Assembly (NCBI GenBank): GCA_013368315.1
Contig: JAACJM010000150.1
Span: 1-64,000 of the forward strand
DNA from: Tetrapyrgos nigripes
Taxonomy: Eukaryota; Basidiomycota; Agaricomycetes; Agaricales; Campanellaceae
Length of the DNA: 64,000 nt
Reading direction: 5' to 3'
Each line of letters starts with the position of its first letter. Positions within the stretch are counted from its first letter, which is position 1. The translations under genes were made by a program, and so were the position numbers. Shown one piece after another: positions 1 to 10,449 of this stretch. The notes below the pieces were generated by a model. The model was given only the letters and a program-made list of their open reading frames with translations, was not told where the DNA came from and searched no databases.

Positions 1-1
1 T

Positions 2-804
2 TCCAGTACTTTGGAAGTCCTTCGGGAGTTGGAGGATGATATCAAGGAGATTATCCGCTCCTTGGGTACGTTTGATGTTTCTGTTCATGTCTGTGATGCG
101 CTCGTTGCTGCACACAGCAAACTCAGCGAGTACTTCTACAAGTTTGATGAATCTCCATTCTACACTTGGTCCATGTGTAAGTCTGTGTTATATTAATTTG
201 CGAGTGATGTACTCACAAAATTGTTTACAGTATTAGATCCTCGCATCGACCGCGAGGCACTAGAAGCCGATTACGAGCAAGAACCGACACTCGCCGGACA
301 TCTCAACACATCTTGACAGAAACTCCGTGATTACTACACAGACAACTATCTTTCCAGCCGTACCTCATTAAATATGGCGTCTTCGGTGGACTCTATTGGG
401 CCCTCTGATGTCGTTCATGTTGATGGATCTCCGCAAAAGAAATTCAAATCCAAGTACCATCGTAAGGTAGATGCTGTTCGTGATGAGCTCAACGAATTCT
501 GGAAGCTGTCACCAGAGGATTCAACCTGTGATCCTATCACTTGGTGGGTAGGGCACAAGGTTACGTATCCTCACCTATATCGTTTGGCTTTAGACATTTT
601 TTGCATCCCAGGTATGTTGTTCTTCTTTTCTATTTCATATTCGAGTTCTTAACACTCTCACCAGGTTCTGCTGTTGCTGTGGAGCGCGTTTTTTCAGGCG
701 GACGTGACACCATCTCCCTCCGCCGAGCGAGTCTTTCCGCTGAAACCATCAGGCTCCTCATGATTGCAAAACACAGGCTTTATCTAGCACGGAACCGTAA
801 ATAG
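2..804 (+). pseudogene. hAT transposase C-terminal fragment with in-frame stop
   Basis: Transposase catalysing cut-and-paste movement of hAT elements; only the C-terminal part is present. The open frame runs in from the window edge. An intron at 177-230 joins WSM to LLDPRID (the hAT 'LDPR' block). A second intron at 612-664 leads into GSAVAVERVFSGGRDTISLR and LSAETIRLLMIAKHRLYL, the dimerisation (Dimer_Tnp_hAT) region with its conserved S/P-ERVFS-G pattern. A TGA stop at 314-316 interrupts the frame between the two introns (HLNTS*QKLRDYY), so the copy is inactive unless the codon is spliced out or is a sequencing error. The stop codon is TAG at 802-804. Family assignment is firm; the activity state is inferred. 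Confidence 0.75.
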
Positions 805-819
805 GAACATTTTGTATTC

Positions 820-998
820 ATTAGCATTCGAATTAGTCCGTACTCTAGCCGTACCCCGTATACTGCCGTACCCAACCCGTACCAGTACCGTATAAACATT
901 TCTCGAAGCCCGTATGGTACGGTTACAGGTACCCTGTACCAGTATAGTACCAGTACGAAATACTGCCGTACCAGTATACTGTACGGCGCGAAGCCCTA
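820..998. repeat. GTAC/CCGTAC-rich subterminal repeat block of the hAT element
   Basis: Between the transposase stop and the element end, short words such as CCGTACC, GTACCAGTAC and GTACGG recur many times on both strands. Subterminal repeats of this kind are known transposase-binding regions in hAT elements. A similar block is seen at 59295-59440, which suggests the same family. Confidence 0.6.
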
Positions 999-2154
999 CA
1001 TGTGCTGTATGGAACCGAGATACAATTCAGAGAACATAGTAAAAGACAGAGGGTCAAAATTGGATGTGCTCTTCGGTTGACGACGAGGTTGGAACCGACC
1101 GCATACTCGAGCTCTACCTATGGTGGGACCGTTGTCTTCTTCCATGTGTTCTATAGGATATTTAGGGTGGTTTCAAAACTTTTTTGGTGACAATTCTGGT
1201 GGACATATATCACGTAGCCAAGGTCAAGGCGGAAAAAGAAAAGGAAAATTGCACAGCCACGCGTCGCTAGTTGTTTCTCCACTTCTGCCCTCATATCAGC
1301 GTCGACGAATTGCCAGCGAGCTGCTTTTCTTGCCCAATGAGAAGCTGATGCAATATGTAAGTGCAAATAGATCCTGCTATTAGAGTTGATCTTATGTGGG
1401 GATAGACAGCTTAGTGAGGGAGGATGGAGTACTAGAAAGACTATTTTTCTATGACTCCTTTTTCTGAGGCTCAGAGCTTCATAGCGTTCCAGCGATGGAA
1501 TATCTCATTGGATGCGCATTTAAGTCAAATGTATACTCCTTCCCTAAAATTTATGACTCTAGGTATCTGGATACAATAAAGTTGTGAACGGAAGCACCTA
1601 CGCCGTATTGTACTGATACTGCGGTATTCTGAGCCTTCACTGAGGTTCACAGGGTCTCAAGTCCGCGTTTTGAATTCTGCCAGTACGGTTCTTGTTCGCC
1701 ATGCGAATCTGTTATATCACTCCGCGATCTTTTGACCTTCTTTCCTCCAACACTCAAATCATCCATCGTAGTGGTCAGTCAACTTTGATAAAGTTGGAGG
1801 GTGCCACGGATTGGAGTGGATGGCGATCACTCTGCCAGTGCCAATGCAGCAATTGCGAACCGTCACGGTGTTGGCGAACCCGAAAGTGATCCGGATAAGG
1901 TTGTACCGTTCGGAGTGATCATGATGAGAAGAGGCCGTGCAATCAAGTAAGTCGGCCTCGAATTACTTACCGAGGTATGCGACTGTGACTCACCAAACTG
2001 GAGTCATTTTGTCGTGAGTCCAACAGATGTCCAAGGGTCGGTAGAGTCCTAGGCCGTATTTGTCGACGAAGGACGGAACGAGTGTTGAGAGTCTGTGCGT
2101 ACAAAACTGGTCAGAAGCCTCTGATCGTAAACACAGAAGAATTGACGATTACCG
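999..2154. other. Intergenic, no gene recognised
   Basis: Short open frames on both strands show no conserved motif and no convincing splice structure. An A/T-rich stretch lies at 1440-1620. The right part (about 1900-2154) is the 3' flank of the DUF6534 gene on the minus strand. I see no RNA gene or repeat here. Confidence 0.4.
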
Positions 2155-3226
2155 TCATGAGGGTGTTTCTGTTGGAAATGAAGATATTGCCGTCAGAAAT
2201 ATCATCCTTGCAATAGTCTGAAGACCTACGTGTACAAACGGGCCATGGGCAATGCAAACATCAAGTGCAGGTTTGACCTGGGTCTGGTGGTCTACAGTGA
2301 GTTGGGGGAGCCTCAAGCCTTGGTTTCGTGAAATCAATTAACGACACTGACCAGAACAACCAAATAACAAATGCAAAAGACAGTCACAGGTAATGCAGTT
2401 TCTACTGATGTCCGAATGACCTTGGAAATGACAGTGTCGCTGGCTATTGGGTGATTATTTCATTTTCAATGTCACGAAGCCATTGGTACCATCAGTCTTC
2501 AGCTAGAGGATCTCAACAATGGAAAAACGCTCACCTTTCATCCCGGTCCTGCTCTTCAACAGATAATACGAGAGCGCCGCCGTGATAGACGCATCGCAAG
2601 CTAGGGCGGTAGCTATCCAGCTGTCTCCAACAGGAACCAGTCTAGCATTGGCTTCTACACGCGGTTCGAGCAATGCGCCGATACTCGATGCAAAGCCTAA
2701 TCCTCCTTGAGCCAGGGAAAGAGTGCAGATGACGACGAAGAGAACGAATGATTTGGAGAACCTACGAATACGCCAGGCGAGGAAGAATTGTACTGGGACG
2801 GAAATACTAGCGGGAGACGTGTACAGTGCTGAGTGGGCTTTTCTGCATGAACTGCCAGTGTCTGGAATACTCACAGCGTGGTGGAGATACCTATGATGTT
2901 GAACTGCCAAGGAGTCGAAAGGAGACCCATTTTGTTCTCGAAACTATCTACGGCGTAGTGCCACAGCAAGTACGAAGACGTACAAGAAAAGAACGTGTCG
3001 ACAACTGCGACCCATATGACGAGGCCACTGCATCATGTCTTGAGCCGTTTGATTAAATCGCACAAACTTGGAGTACGCACGTAATGGTAGGTCCATCTTT
3101 GATACTGGAATCATAATACTCGAGGAACTGGACCATACAGATCCCAGTGAGAAGAGCGTTGACCAAAGTAGAAACCACGACAGGTCCAAGAATGAGGCTG
3201 ATGTTGATGGGAGGAATTTCTGCCAT
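2155..3226 (-). CDS. DUF6534-family multi-pass membrane protein
   Basis: A member of the fungal DUF6534 family; molecular function unknown, expected in a membrane. The ATG at 3226 opens MAEIPPINISLILGPVVVST, a first membrane segment. Exon 2 (after an intron near 3035-3078) reads VIWVAVVDTFFSCTSSYLLW, and exon 3 (after an intron at about 2830-2876) holds IRRFSKSFVLFVVICTLSLA and the family-typical SYYLLKSRTGMK (usual form YYLxKSRTGF). Two more introns are likely before the stop at 2155. The last exon (LMFALPMGPFVHV...) is less like the family end and may be mis-spliced in my model. Members usually have about 300-350 residues and seven hydrophobic segments; this one fits. The promoter would lie at 3230-3500, where no clear TATA is seen. 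Confidence 0.7.
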
Positions 3227-3524
3227 GTTGGGTCTGGAGGCGACTCGGAGGGCGACTCTGAACTCCCGCCGACTAGGTTTTAGATCGAGACCGAATATTG
3301 AGTTTGAGTCGCCGTTACTCGCGATTCATTGAGCGGTGTACTGCCGTAAATTCTTGTTGGCCCAGGGATCAGATCGATCAACCGCTGATCAGGGATGCAT
3401 GGCATTCGCCCATCCGAGCACACCCGAGTCGGGTGTGGAAAAGCAAGTCCGAAAGATGCTGGCATGAAAGCATGAAGATAATCCATCTTCTAGTACGTTT
3501 ACTCGTTCAAATATTCATCGCCTT

Positions 3525-3654
3525 CACGCCGAAAGGACAAAAATATCCGCTCGACGGATAGATGGCATTATTGTACTGATATAAGATGTTTCTGTACAAA
3601 AATGTGTTTCTGTACGCCTTTCTGCCGAGCGGATATTTTTGTATTTTCGGCGTG
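3525..3654. repeat. Near-perfect 31-bp inverted repeat (hairpin / MITE-like)
   Basis: Left arm 3525-3555 (CACGCCGAAAGGACAAAAAT...) and right arm 3624-3654 are reverse complements apart from about three mismatches, with a loop of 68 bp. The loop contains two copies of TTTCTGTAC. No clear target-site duplication is seen outside. It could be a small foldback transposon or a structured 5' region of an unseen gene. Confidence 0.6.
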
Positions 3655-4287
3655 CTTTCTAGGTTCCTCATCCACTTCAAAGGATTTCACTGTACAGTGT
3701 CTCGCAAGCGTCAGGTGGAATGTCCTTGGTGGAGGAGTGTAACACCACCAGGGACTGAAACGTCAAGCTGCTGCGGGGTGGCGTTTAGCTACTGTCATGT
3801 CAACAGTCACCAATATTCCGTGGCCAGAAGTTAGTTGGGAAACATCAAATCTCTGGTGCTCTCCGTTTCCGAGTACCAAACTTTCAGAATGTCCCGGAAG
3901 CCAGGAGTATGACAATCCCGGAGGAGTCGGTGTAGGCGACAGAATAGAACGAGGAGGCGTGCGTAACGTAACCCTAGTAATCCACGACCCCGCCAACAAC
4001 CTCTACCGCCCATCACGTCCCCGGGGCATAGGATTATACCAGAGGAAGTGTTGGATGTGAGGGTGTTGGTGCCTGGGGTGAGGTAGGGGGTTAGGTTTGG
4101 GGGGGTTCTAAGGGGTAACACGAGAAGGAGGAGGTGGAAGAGGGACGTGTCACCCTACTAGTACTAATGGGTATGGAAACGGGAATGGTGTGAGGAGGGA
4201 TGGAGAGACACAGGCAGACACAGACGCCGGGTGCAGGACCTGGACCTTCTTCACAACAAGAATCAGATACAGAGCAAGGTATCGGCG
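3655..4287. other. Intergenic, upstream of the unrecognised 4.3-6.8 kb gene
   Basis: No supported coding region. Both strands hold open frames of 80-100 codons around 3760-4120, but without motifs. A G-rich stretch at 4055-4140 lies just upstream of the possible start at 4288. Confidence 0.3.
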
Positions 4288-6790
4288 ATGGGCTCAGGCT
4301 CAGGAATGGGCATGGGCTCGGAATACAACTACGTCCTCGTAGGCGATACTCGAGCGGTGGATGGTGAGTCGTTTTATTTGTTTATTTGTCTTTTCCTTGT
4401 GTTTCAATGGCCACTTTTTGCAATTAGTGTTTCTTGGGTTTGGGTTCTATGTGCTTTCATCTCCTTTCCTGATCTTCCGACTTTTTCTTTTCGTTTCTTC
4501 ATTTCGTTTACTGTAGAGAAAGGGTACTCGTTAGTACTACGATAGGTACTGTATGTAAGTAGTCAGTAAATATAGTAAGTATAGAGATGAATTGAATACA
4601 TACCCCAGAGTCACACAGAATAAGTGAGACGACTGGGGTCTAAACCCCAGTGAAAAGTCGGTTTCCCTAGAGCGAACCAGAGCGAATGTGCACCCGCAAA
4701 TGATCGGGGAAAAAAGAGTCAGAAAGAGTCCGAGCGAACTAGGTTATACATATGCTAGGTATTGCACTAGATAACTACTAGATAACTGCTAAAGTATGGC
4801 TAATTCTCCTTACTTTGTTGTCAAAGCAACTAGTTCCTATGAAGTTAGGCTAAGTTAGCCAGGTAACTTCACTCTACTTGTCCAACTTATCATTATGTAT
4901 CCTACGTACTGCGTAGTACAATGTTATCTACACTGTACAAAGGCATAGCTTCGTTTCGTCAACGACTTCGGCAGGTCCCGAGCATCTTAGAAACACTTGA
5001 CGTCATTCAAGGACTTCGCGCCTTTCTCTTCCTTCTACCATCACCATTGCCAGTTGACTTCTTCTCTTTCATGTTCGACGCGCAATCCGCCTGGCCAATG
5101 CCGTTACCTTCAAAGCCTTACGCGTCTCTGATGTGAACGATGGATGGAATTGGTTGTACAAGTGGGTTTTGTTGTCCGGTGAGTCCTCCGTTGGTCGCGC
5201 TACCATCTTTCTCTAACCCGCCTTTTCCATCAGGTGTGTGCTAGTGGGTATTTGTATTCTGGGTACGTCTCGGACACATTCCTGTATGCTGCCCGCTAAC
5301 TCCCTGGCCAACATCGTCGTGATCTGCAAAGGCGTTTTCTCATCGTTCAGTGAGTCTTCCGTGTCGCGTTATCTTCTTTCTCTAACCCGCCTTTTGCATT
5401 AGGCGAATTTGTATGGATATCTGGGCTCCCGGTGCGTCTTGTATGCGCCACCGTATCGTTGCAGTACTGATGGACTTCTTGTGCAGCTATTTTCCACTTT
5501 GCAATTGTCCACGTCGAATTTTTAGGTACCTCTTCGTGGACTTGTACTGAATCCTACTTTCCTCTTCAGGCATTTCCAAGTCATTGTGAGTTCCCTGCAA
5601 ATGTCCTTCACTTCGTTCACTAACTGGTGCCGTTTCTAAGTCTAGATTTTGTATGCAAGTTCAATTTTTCATTTTACAACCACAAGGAGTGTATAGAGAA
5701 AGCAGGGAACGAGAACGAACGAGAACGAATGAGAGCCATTATACAATGTAATATTAAGTAGAATCAGAGTGAATCAGAACGAACGTGTACATTAATTGGA
5801 TCAGAACCAGAGTGAGCCAGAGAGAACCAGAGCGAGCGCATCAATTAGTGCACCCTATTCAAACCAAACGGACGAGAGCGAATGAGAGCGAATATACTCA
5901 AAATCTTCCAAAAAATGCTCGCTCGGACTCAGTTTGACTCAATATAGATAATGAGCGGTGCACAATTTTGTAACGAGAGCGAACACAGGCGAATCAGACT
6001 GAGCGTCTTTTGAACATTCGCTGGGGTTCGCTCTGGGCCCATTGACTTTTCACTGGGTCTAAACGTTAAACTACGGAAAGGCAAGGTATATGTGACGCGG
6101 GTGTTGAACCCGGGTTAGGTGCCTTGGAGTATGAGGATGAAAGGATTAGCAGTAAAGATAGACGGATAAAATGGAAAAGGAAATAGCCCCTATCTAGGGA
6201 CTCTTATTCTCGACATTTACGTTTTGTTACTTACGTTACCTTACGTTCTCGCAGAACTCGCTCTGGGTCAACACCCCGACTCCGACCGAGAACGAGGGCG
6301 AGGGAGCGCCGACCATTACAAGAACAAGCGAGGAGGGTATCGATGGATGAACCGAACGCGAATGTGAATATTCAAGAGGGAGAGGGGGTTGAGAGGGGGA
6401 GGACGACAATGACAGGGGCTGGGACTGGGACTGGGGAGCCGAGGGTGCGACGTCGTGGTGGTGGTGCTGTAGACGGAGACGGAGAGGAAGATGAAGATGA
6501 AGATGAAGAAAGTTGGGGAGAGTTTGACTTTGGTGTTAGTGAGGGGTTTGATGGTGAGTGTGAGTGTGTTGTTCTGACTTTTGGATTTGTTTTTTCTGGT
6601 TCTGACTGACGCGACGTCTTCTTTCCTTCTTTCCTTCTCTCCGCCTCCCCCTCACCACCATCTCCAAACCGCGTTCCCCCAAAAAGCCCTCCAATGGTTC
6701 AAAAAAACCTTTATCAAATGCAACGAACGCGCGGCGGCGTTGGTCAAGACATGGTTACCCGCCAGTTACCTGCCAAGTATGAAGGACTAA
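4288..6790 (+). CDS. Unrecognised protein gene split by a transposon-bearing intron
   Basis: I do not recognise this protein. A first coding piece begins MGSGSGMGMGSEYNYVLVGD and ends at a good donor (GTGAGT at 4364). Coding character returns after an acceptor at about 6254, with an acidic stretch (GDGEEDEDEDEESWGEFDF, about 6470-6535). After another intron the C-terminus is LQWFKKTFIKCNERAAALVK..., stop at 6788-6790. The long first intron holds the 1.4-kb element at 4646-6057. The phase of exon 1 does not match the longest downstream frame, so the joins are uncertain: there may be an undetected exon, a frameshift, or two separate genes. A start at 6343 (MDEPNANVNIQ) with the same C-terminus is a reasonable alternative. 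Confidence 0.35.
4646..6057. mobile_element. Non-autonomous DNA transposon with TIRs and 7-bp TSD, carrying gene-like sequence
   Basis: The ends are inverted repeats: CCCAGTGAAAAGTC at 4646 and GACTTTTCACTGGG ending at 6057. Imperfect extension through AGAGCGAAC...AGCGAATG is seen on both sides. The direct repeat TCTAAAC lies immediately outside at 4639-4645 and 6058-6064, as expected for a target-site duplication. Many GAGCGAA/GAACGAA words crowd the last 350 bp and also occur near the left end, like hAT subterminal repeats. No transposase was found, so it must rely on an enzyme made elsewhere. The interior (about 4920-5660) looks like a multi-exon gene fragment. Confidence 0.75.
4921..5660 (+). 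other. Gene-like cargo with several short introns inside the transposon
   Basis: The frame from 4921 (MLSTLYKGIASFRQRLRQVP, then ETLDVIQGLRAFLFLLP) is followed by a string of short exon-like pieces. These are separated by canonical introns: 5179-5233, one starting with GTACGT at about 5262, 5350-5402, and further GTGCGT and GTACCT donors. The peptides are hydrophobic. Two introns (5179-5233 and 5350-5402) are nearly alike in sequence. This fits a host gene fragment captured by the element; the parent gene is not in this window and is not recognised. Confidence 0.4.
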
Positions 6791-7648
6791 AGAGTTGGCT
6801 GGATCAGTTGGTTGTCGTTTTGTGTCGTCTTGGGACTGAGGCTCCCTTTTTCCTTTTTCCTCCTTTTTCCCTCCTTGTGTTTGTGCTTTTTCCTCTGTTT
6901 CCCTCTATTTTCTCATTCATGCTACATACAACTCACTGTATCTAACCACTACCTGTATCTACCACTTTTCCTTCTTCATCGTGTCTTCTTTCCTCCCGGT
7001 TACATATGGTTCCATTGACTGGTCTCCTCTCCTCCTATCCTATCTCATCTCGTACCTACCCCTATTCCATATTTCTATCCTCGCATTTATCTCGTGTCGA
7101 GCGAGTACTACTCTCTACCCAACATTCTAATATGCTTTCTCAATCTCCCTCTATCTCAAACTCCGAATATAAGTTCTCTGAACACTTCTGATAGACTCAG
7201 ATACTACACAAACCACATACATATAGCTATCGCTATCTATAACTGCTTTGCTTCATGTTGCACGTTGACTACTCGTATTGTATCTTCACAACCTCTCGCT
7301 ATCACATTACCCTGTAGCTATCTGAGTCTCCCTGCAAAAAATGTTTTTCGTCCTGGCGGACATATCTTTTCGCGAAATTTGCCAATGCTGAGTGAAAGCA
7401 TCGTAAGACTGGCTCTTACGCTGCGACCTCTATGAGACGCGTCAAATGCACGACTCGGACTGGATTGGCACTTTGACTCTACTTCTCCTATCCTAAGCAA
7501 ACCCTAAGGCCTAAGCTTTAGCTCAACACCCCTCAACTGGACGCGCGTCTGACAAAATGGGCGTCAATCAAACAACAGCTCTGGCGCTTTCCAATAGAAT
7601 CCTCCCCCACTTCCTCCAAATTTGACCTCCTTCACGGTCACGGTCACG
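6791..7648. other. Pyrimidine-rich intergenic stretch
   Basis: From 6840 to about 7300 the plus strand is strongly T/C-rich (TTCCTTTTTCCTCC and similar), giving spurious open frames. It separates the unknown gene from the DUF6535-ankyrin gene and probably holds the 3' UTR of the first and the promoter of the second. No motif stands out. Confidence 0.35.
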
Positions 7649-10449
7649 ATGAGCGAGCCATCAAGCTCGCCAGACAAACTATCACGGGTACAATCTTCAC
7701 AAGACCGGAAGAGCCTGTACAGCTCACAGCAAGCCAGGGCTCGGAAGGATGGTTACTATGGTTCTTTTAAACCATATGCAGAGAACAACGGAGAGAATAC
7801 ACGTCGCAATCGTTTATCTGGCACTCAGGATTCTCAAGGGACAGGCAAAGGTGAGTAAGACGCGCTCTTACGATGTTAGCCCTGTACTGACTACTCTCTA
7901 CCGTAACCTCGTTCAGAAAGCAGCCTAGAAGTGACAGCAAAACCATCCACACCGGTTTCTCGAGTCCAACCACCCAGTATCCAACAATGTGAGTCGCCTT
8001 AGCCTCTTACTGGAAGAACCGTCTTATTGATGTCTTCTCTTCGTCAATGAAGACAATAATAATTCCCGGAATCCAACGGACTCTCAGCAGACTGATAATA
8101 GCTATCAAGAAAGTGAGGCTCTCGGTTATGACTTTTCTCTTCTCCTTCCGACTAATCATCGCCCGTTGCATTGCAGAGCGGAAGGACCCTGCAGATGACC
8201 CCTACCAGCCATTCTATACTCCGCAGAACCCAGTCAGTGCGGATATATCCCAACTGGTCCATGCTCGCAGATATAACCATCCCCGGTCAGCTCGTCAAGA
8301 CTCAGTCTCTGAAACTAAGCCTGAGGCTCCTCGTCGACTTTTGGGCATCGCAGAGCATCAAACTGCGTACACCGGTATGTCTCGTTAGGTGTTCCATTGA
8401 TGAGGGTCAGTCTCACTGACTCTTGTCGAGTGTAGGAAACAGGAACTACGATTACACTCAAAAATACCCACCAGATGAGTTTGGCCAAGAAGCTAGTGAG
8501 AACGCTCGAGTTTGGAAGGTTTATCTGGACGAGGCTGAGGCTTTTGATGATGAGATGCTGAAGGGCTTTAGGGATACTTTGGATGCTTTGCTTGTGTTCG
8601 TGAGTACCATTTCCGATTGGTGGAGTATACTCTGTTAACTGACTTTCAAATACTTAGGCGGCACTTTTCTCTGGTGTAGTAACAACACTCGTAACCTCGA
8701 CGGTTGACTCCCTTCAGCCCAATTACGCTCAGATCACTGCGAGGCTCATGCTTGAGCAAAACCAGCTCCTTCGCGCTGCTGGGAATGCTACAGCAGTCAA
8801 CCTAGTGCAATCACAATCCGTCGATCTAGACAACGCTGACGTCAGTGCCAACGACCTTTGGATCAACGGTCTATTCTTCGCCAGTCTGTCGCTTTCACTG
8901 GTTACAGCGCTTCTGTCTGTACTCGTGAAGCAATGGCTTCAAGCCTATGCCTCTCTTCCTAATGGTAATGCCATGGAGCGGAGTAAAATACGTCAATTTC
9001 GTTACCAAGGCTTCCTGAAATGGAGAGTTCCACAAATCATCGGAGCCCTGCCTCTGGTACTTCACGCTTCCCTCGCTCTCTTCATGGTGGGCTTGTCGAT
9101 ATACGTCTCGGAGCTGCACCGTACTCTTTGTTGGGTGGTGCCGTGACGGCATTCTCGTTCTTGATGTACCTTGGAAGCGTTTTCCTGCCCGCTGTCGAGA
9201 TCCAGTGCCCGTATAGAATTCCAGTATTGTTTGCTCCAATAAATTTCCTTCTATCCCCATTCAAAATTGTCAAATATTATTGGCAAAAAGTCCGCTATCG
9301 TTTTCACCATGTCGGCCGCGCCGGTGGGACAGTTCCTCAATGGCCTTCATTCGATATAACCTCATTCAGAGACACCGAAATCCTGTTTCTCGAACCGGAT
9401 TATGCTGGTCATAATCATAGGCCACTTCCTTCATGCACTCGACATCATTCAACGTTGGCAGACAGTCTCCGATGGCTACAATCGTTAAAGTCCAACAATT
9501 CGATTCAGAAGGTGGTGGCTCAGGCTTTACATGGTATCTTTCAGGAAAACATGGCCGAAGACGAGGATGATATGAAGATAATCCATCAACCTGCTCTACA
9601 ATGCTATGGGGAGACTCTAGACTTGAAATTCATCGCAAACTTGATGTGGAACACTTTGATTTATTTCGATTTGGACCGGGATAGTGGAGATGCCATAGCC
9701 TTATATGATCACAAACTCTGCTCATCGCTATGTGTGCTATGGGAACAAATGGACGGATGGTTTCCTCCAATGTTACCCAAATACAGCATCTATGAAGCAG
9801 CATCTAATGGATACTTGGACCTTGTCAAAGTCCTGGTTCGAGCTGGAGCTGATGTTAATATCCAGGGAGGACAATATGGATATCCATTACAGGCAGCTGC
9901 GTATTGGGGGCATTTGGGCACTGTAAAATATTTGGTTGAGCAGGGAGCAGATATTCATGCAGATGGAGGAAAATATGGGTTTGCACTGCATGCTGCAGCA
10001 ATTGGGAAGCATCTGGGAATTGTTGAGTATCTTGTTGAGCAAGGCGCAGATGTTAATGCACAGGGGGGAAAATTTGGGTCTGCATTACAGGCAGCAGTAA
10101 TTGGGGGACCCTTGGAGATTATCAAGTATCTTGTTGAGAAGGAGATCAACGGTAATGGCTTTGCAGTACAGCCAGCCTCAGCAATGGGAGGGAATTTGGA
10201 TATTGTTAAGTATCTGGTTGAGAAGGGAGCAGATGTTGGTTCTCGGGAGGGAGGTATGGATCCCCTATACAGGCAGCAGCATTTCAAGGAGACTTGGATA
10301 TTGTCAAATATCTTGTGGGAAGAGGGGTTGATGTTAATGTACAAGGAGGAAAATATGGATCACCATTGGAAATAGCACAACAGAGGAGGTTCACTAAAAT
10401 AGTCCAATATCTGCAAGGTAGAGGAGCAGAGGAATTGTCTTGTTCATGA
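7649..10449 (+). CDS. DUF6535 membrane protein fused to ankyrin repeats (two frame breaks)
   Basis: The ATG at 7649 (MSEPSSSPDKLSRVQSSQ) opens a polar N-terminal tail spread over four short exons. Next comes the DUF6535 domain: NARVWKVYLDEAEAFDDEML, AALFSGVVTTLVTSTVDSLQ, then the hydrophobic blocks LWINGLFFASLSLSLVTALL and IIGALPLVLHASLALFMVGL. After a linker, about six to seven 33-residue ankyrin units begin near 9790 (pattern G-ADVN-QGGKYG-LQAAA...LGIVEYLVE-). DUF6535 proteins are agaricomycete membrane proteins of unknown role; ankyrin repeats bind proteins. One base is missing near 9138: CWVV must join AVTAFSFLMYLGS. Another is missing near 10246, after which the correct frame continues with IQAAAFQGDLDIVKYLVGRG and ends at 10449. 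Read as given, it stops at 9146 or 10375. Either assembly error or recent pseudogene. Confidence 0.75.

Larger units (their letters stand above)
1..998 (+). mobile_element. hAT DNA transposon, 3' portion (5' end outside window)
   Basis: The left edge of the window lies inside a hAT-superfamily element. It encodes the C-terminal part of a hAT transposase and is followed by about 180 bp dense in GTAC/CCGTAC words. It ends in GCGCGAAGCCCTA at 998, which in reverse reads TAGGGCTTCGCGC and fits a hAT-type terminal inverted repeat (TAGGG/CAGGG start). The opposite terminus and the 8-bp target duplication cannot be checked because the 5' end lies outside the window. The coding part is broken (see the transposase entry), so this copy is not expected to be autonomous. 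The 3' boundary is inferred from comparison with the similar terminus at 59440. Confidence 0.6.
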
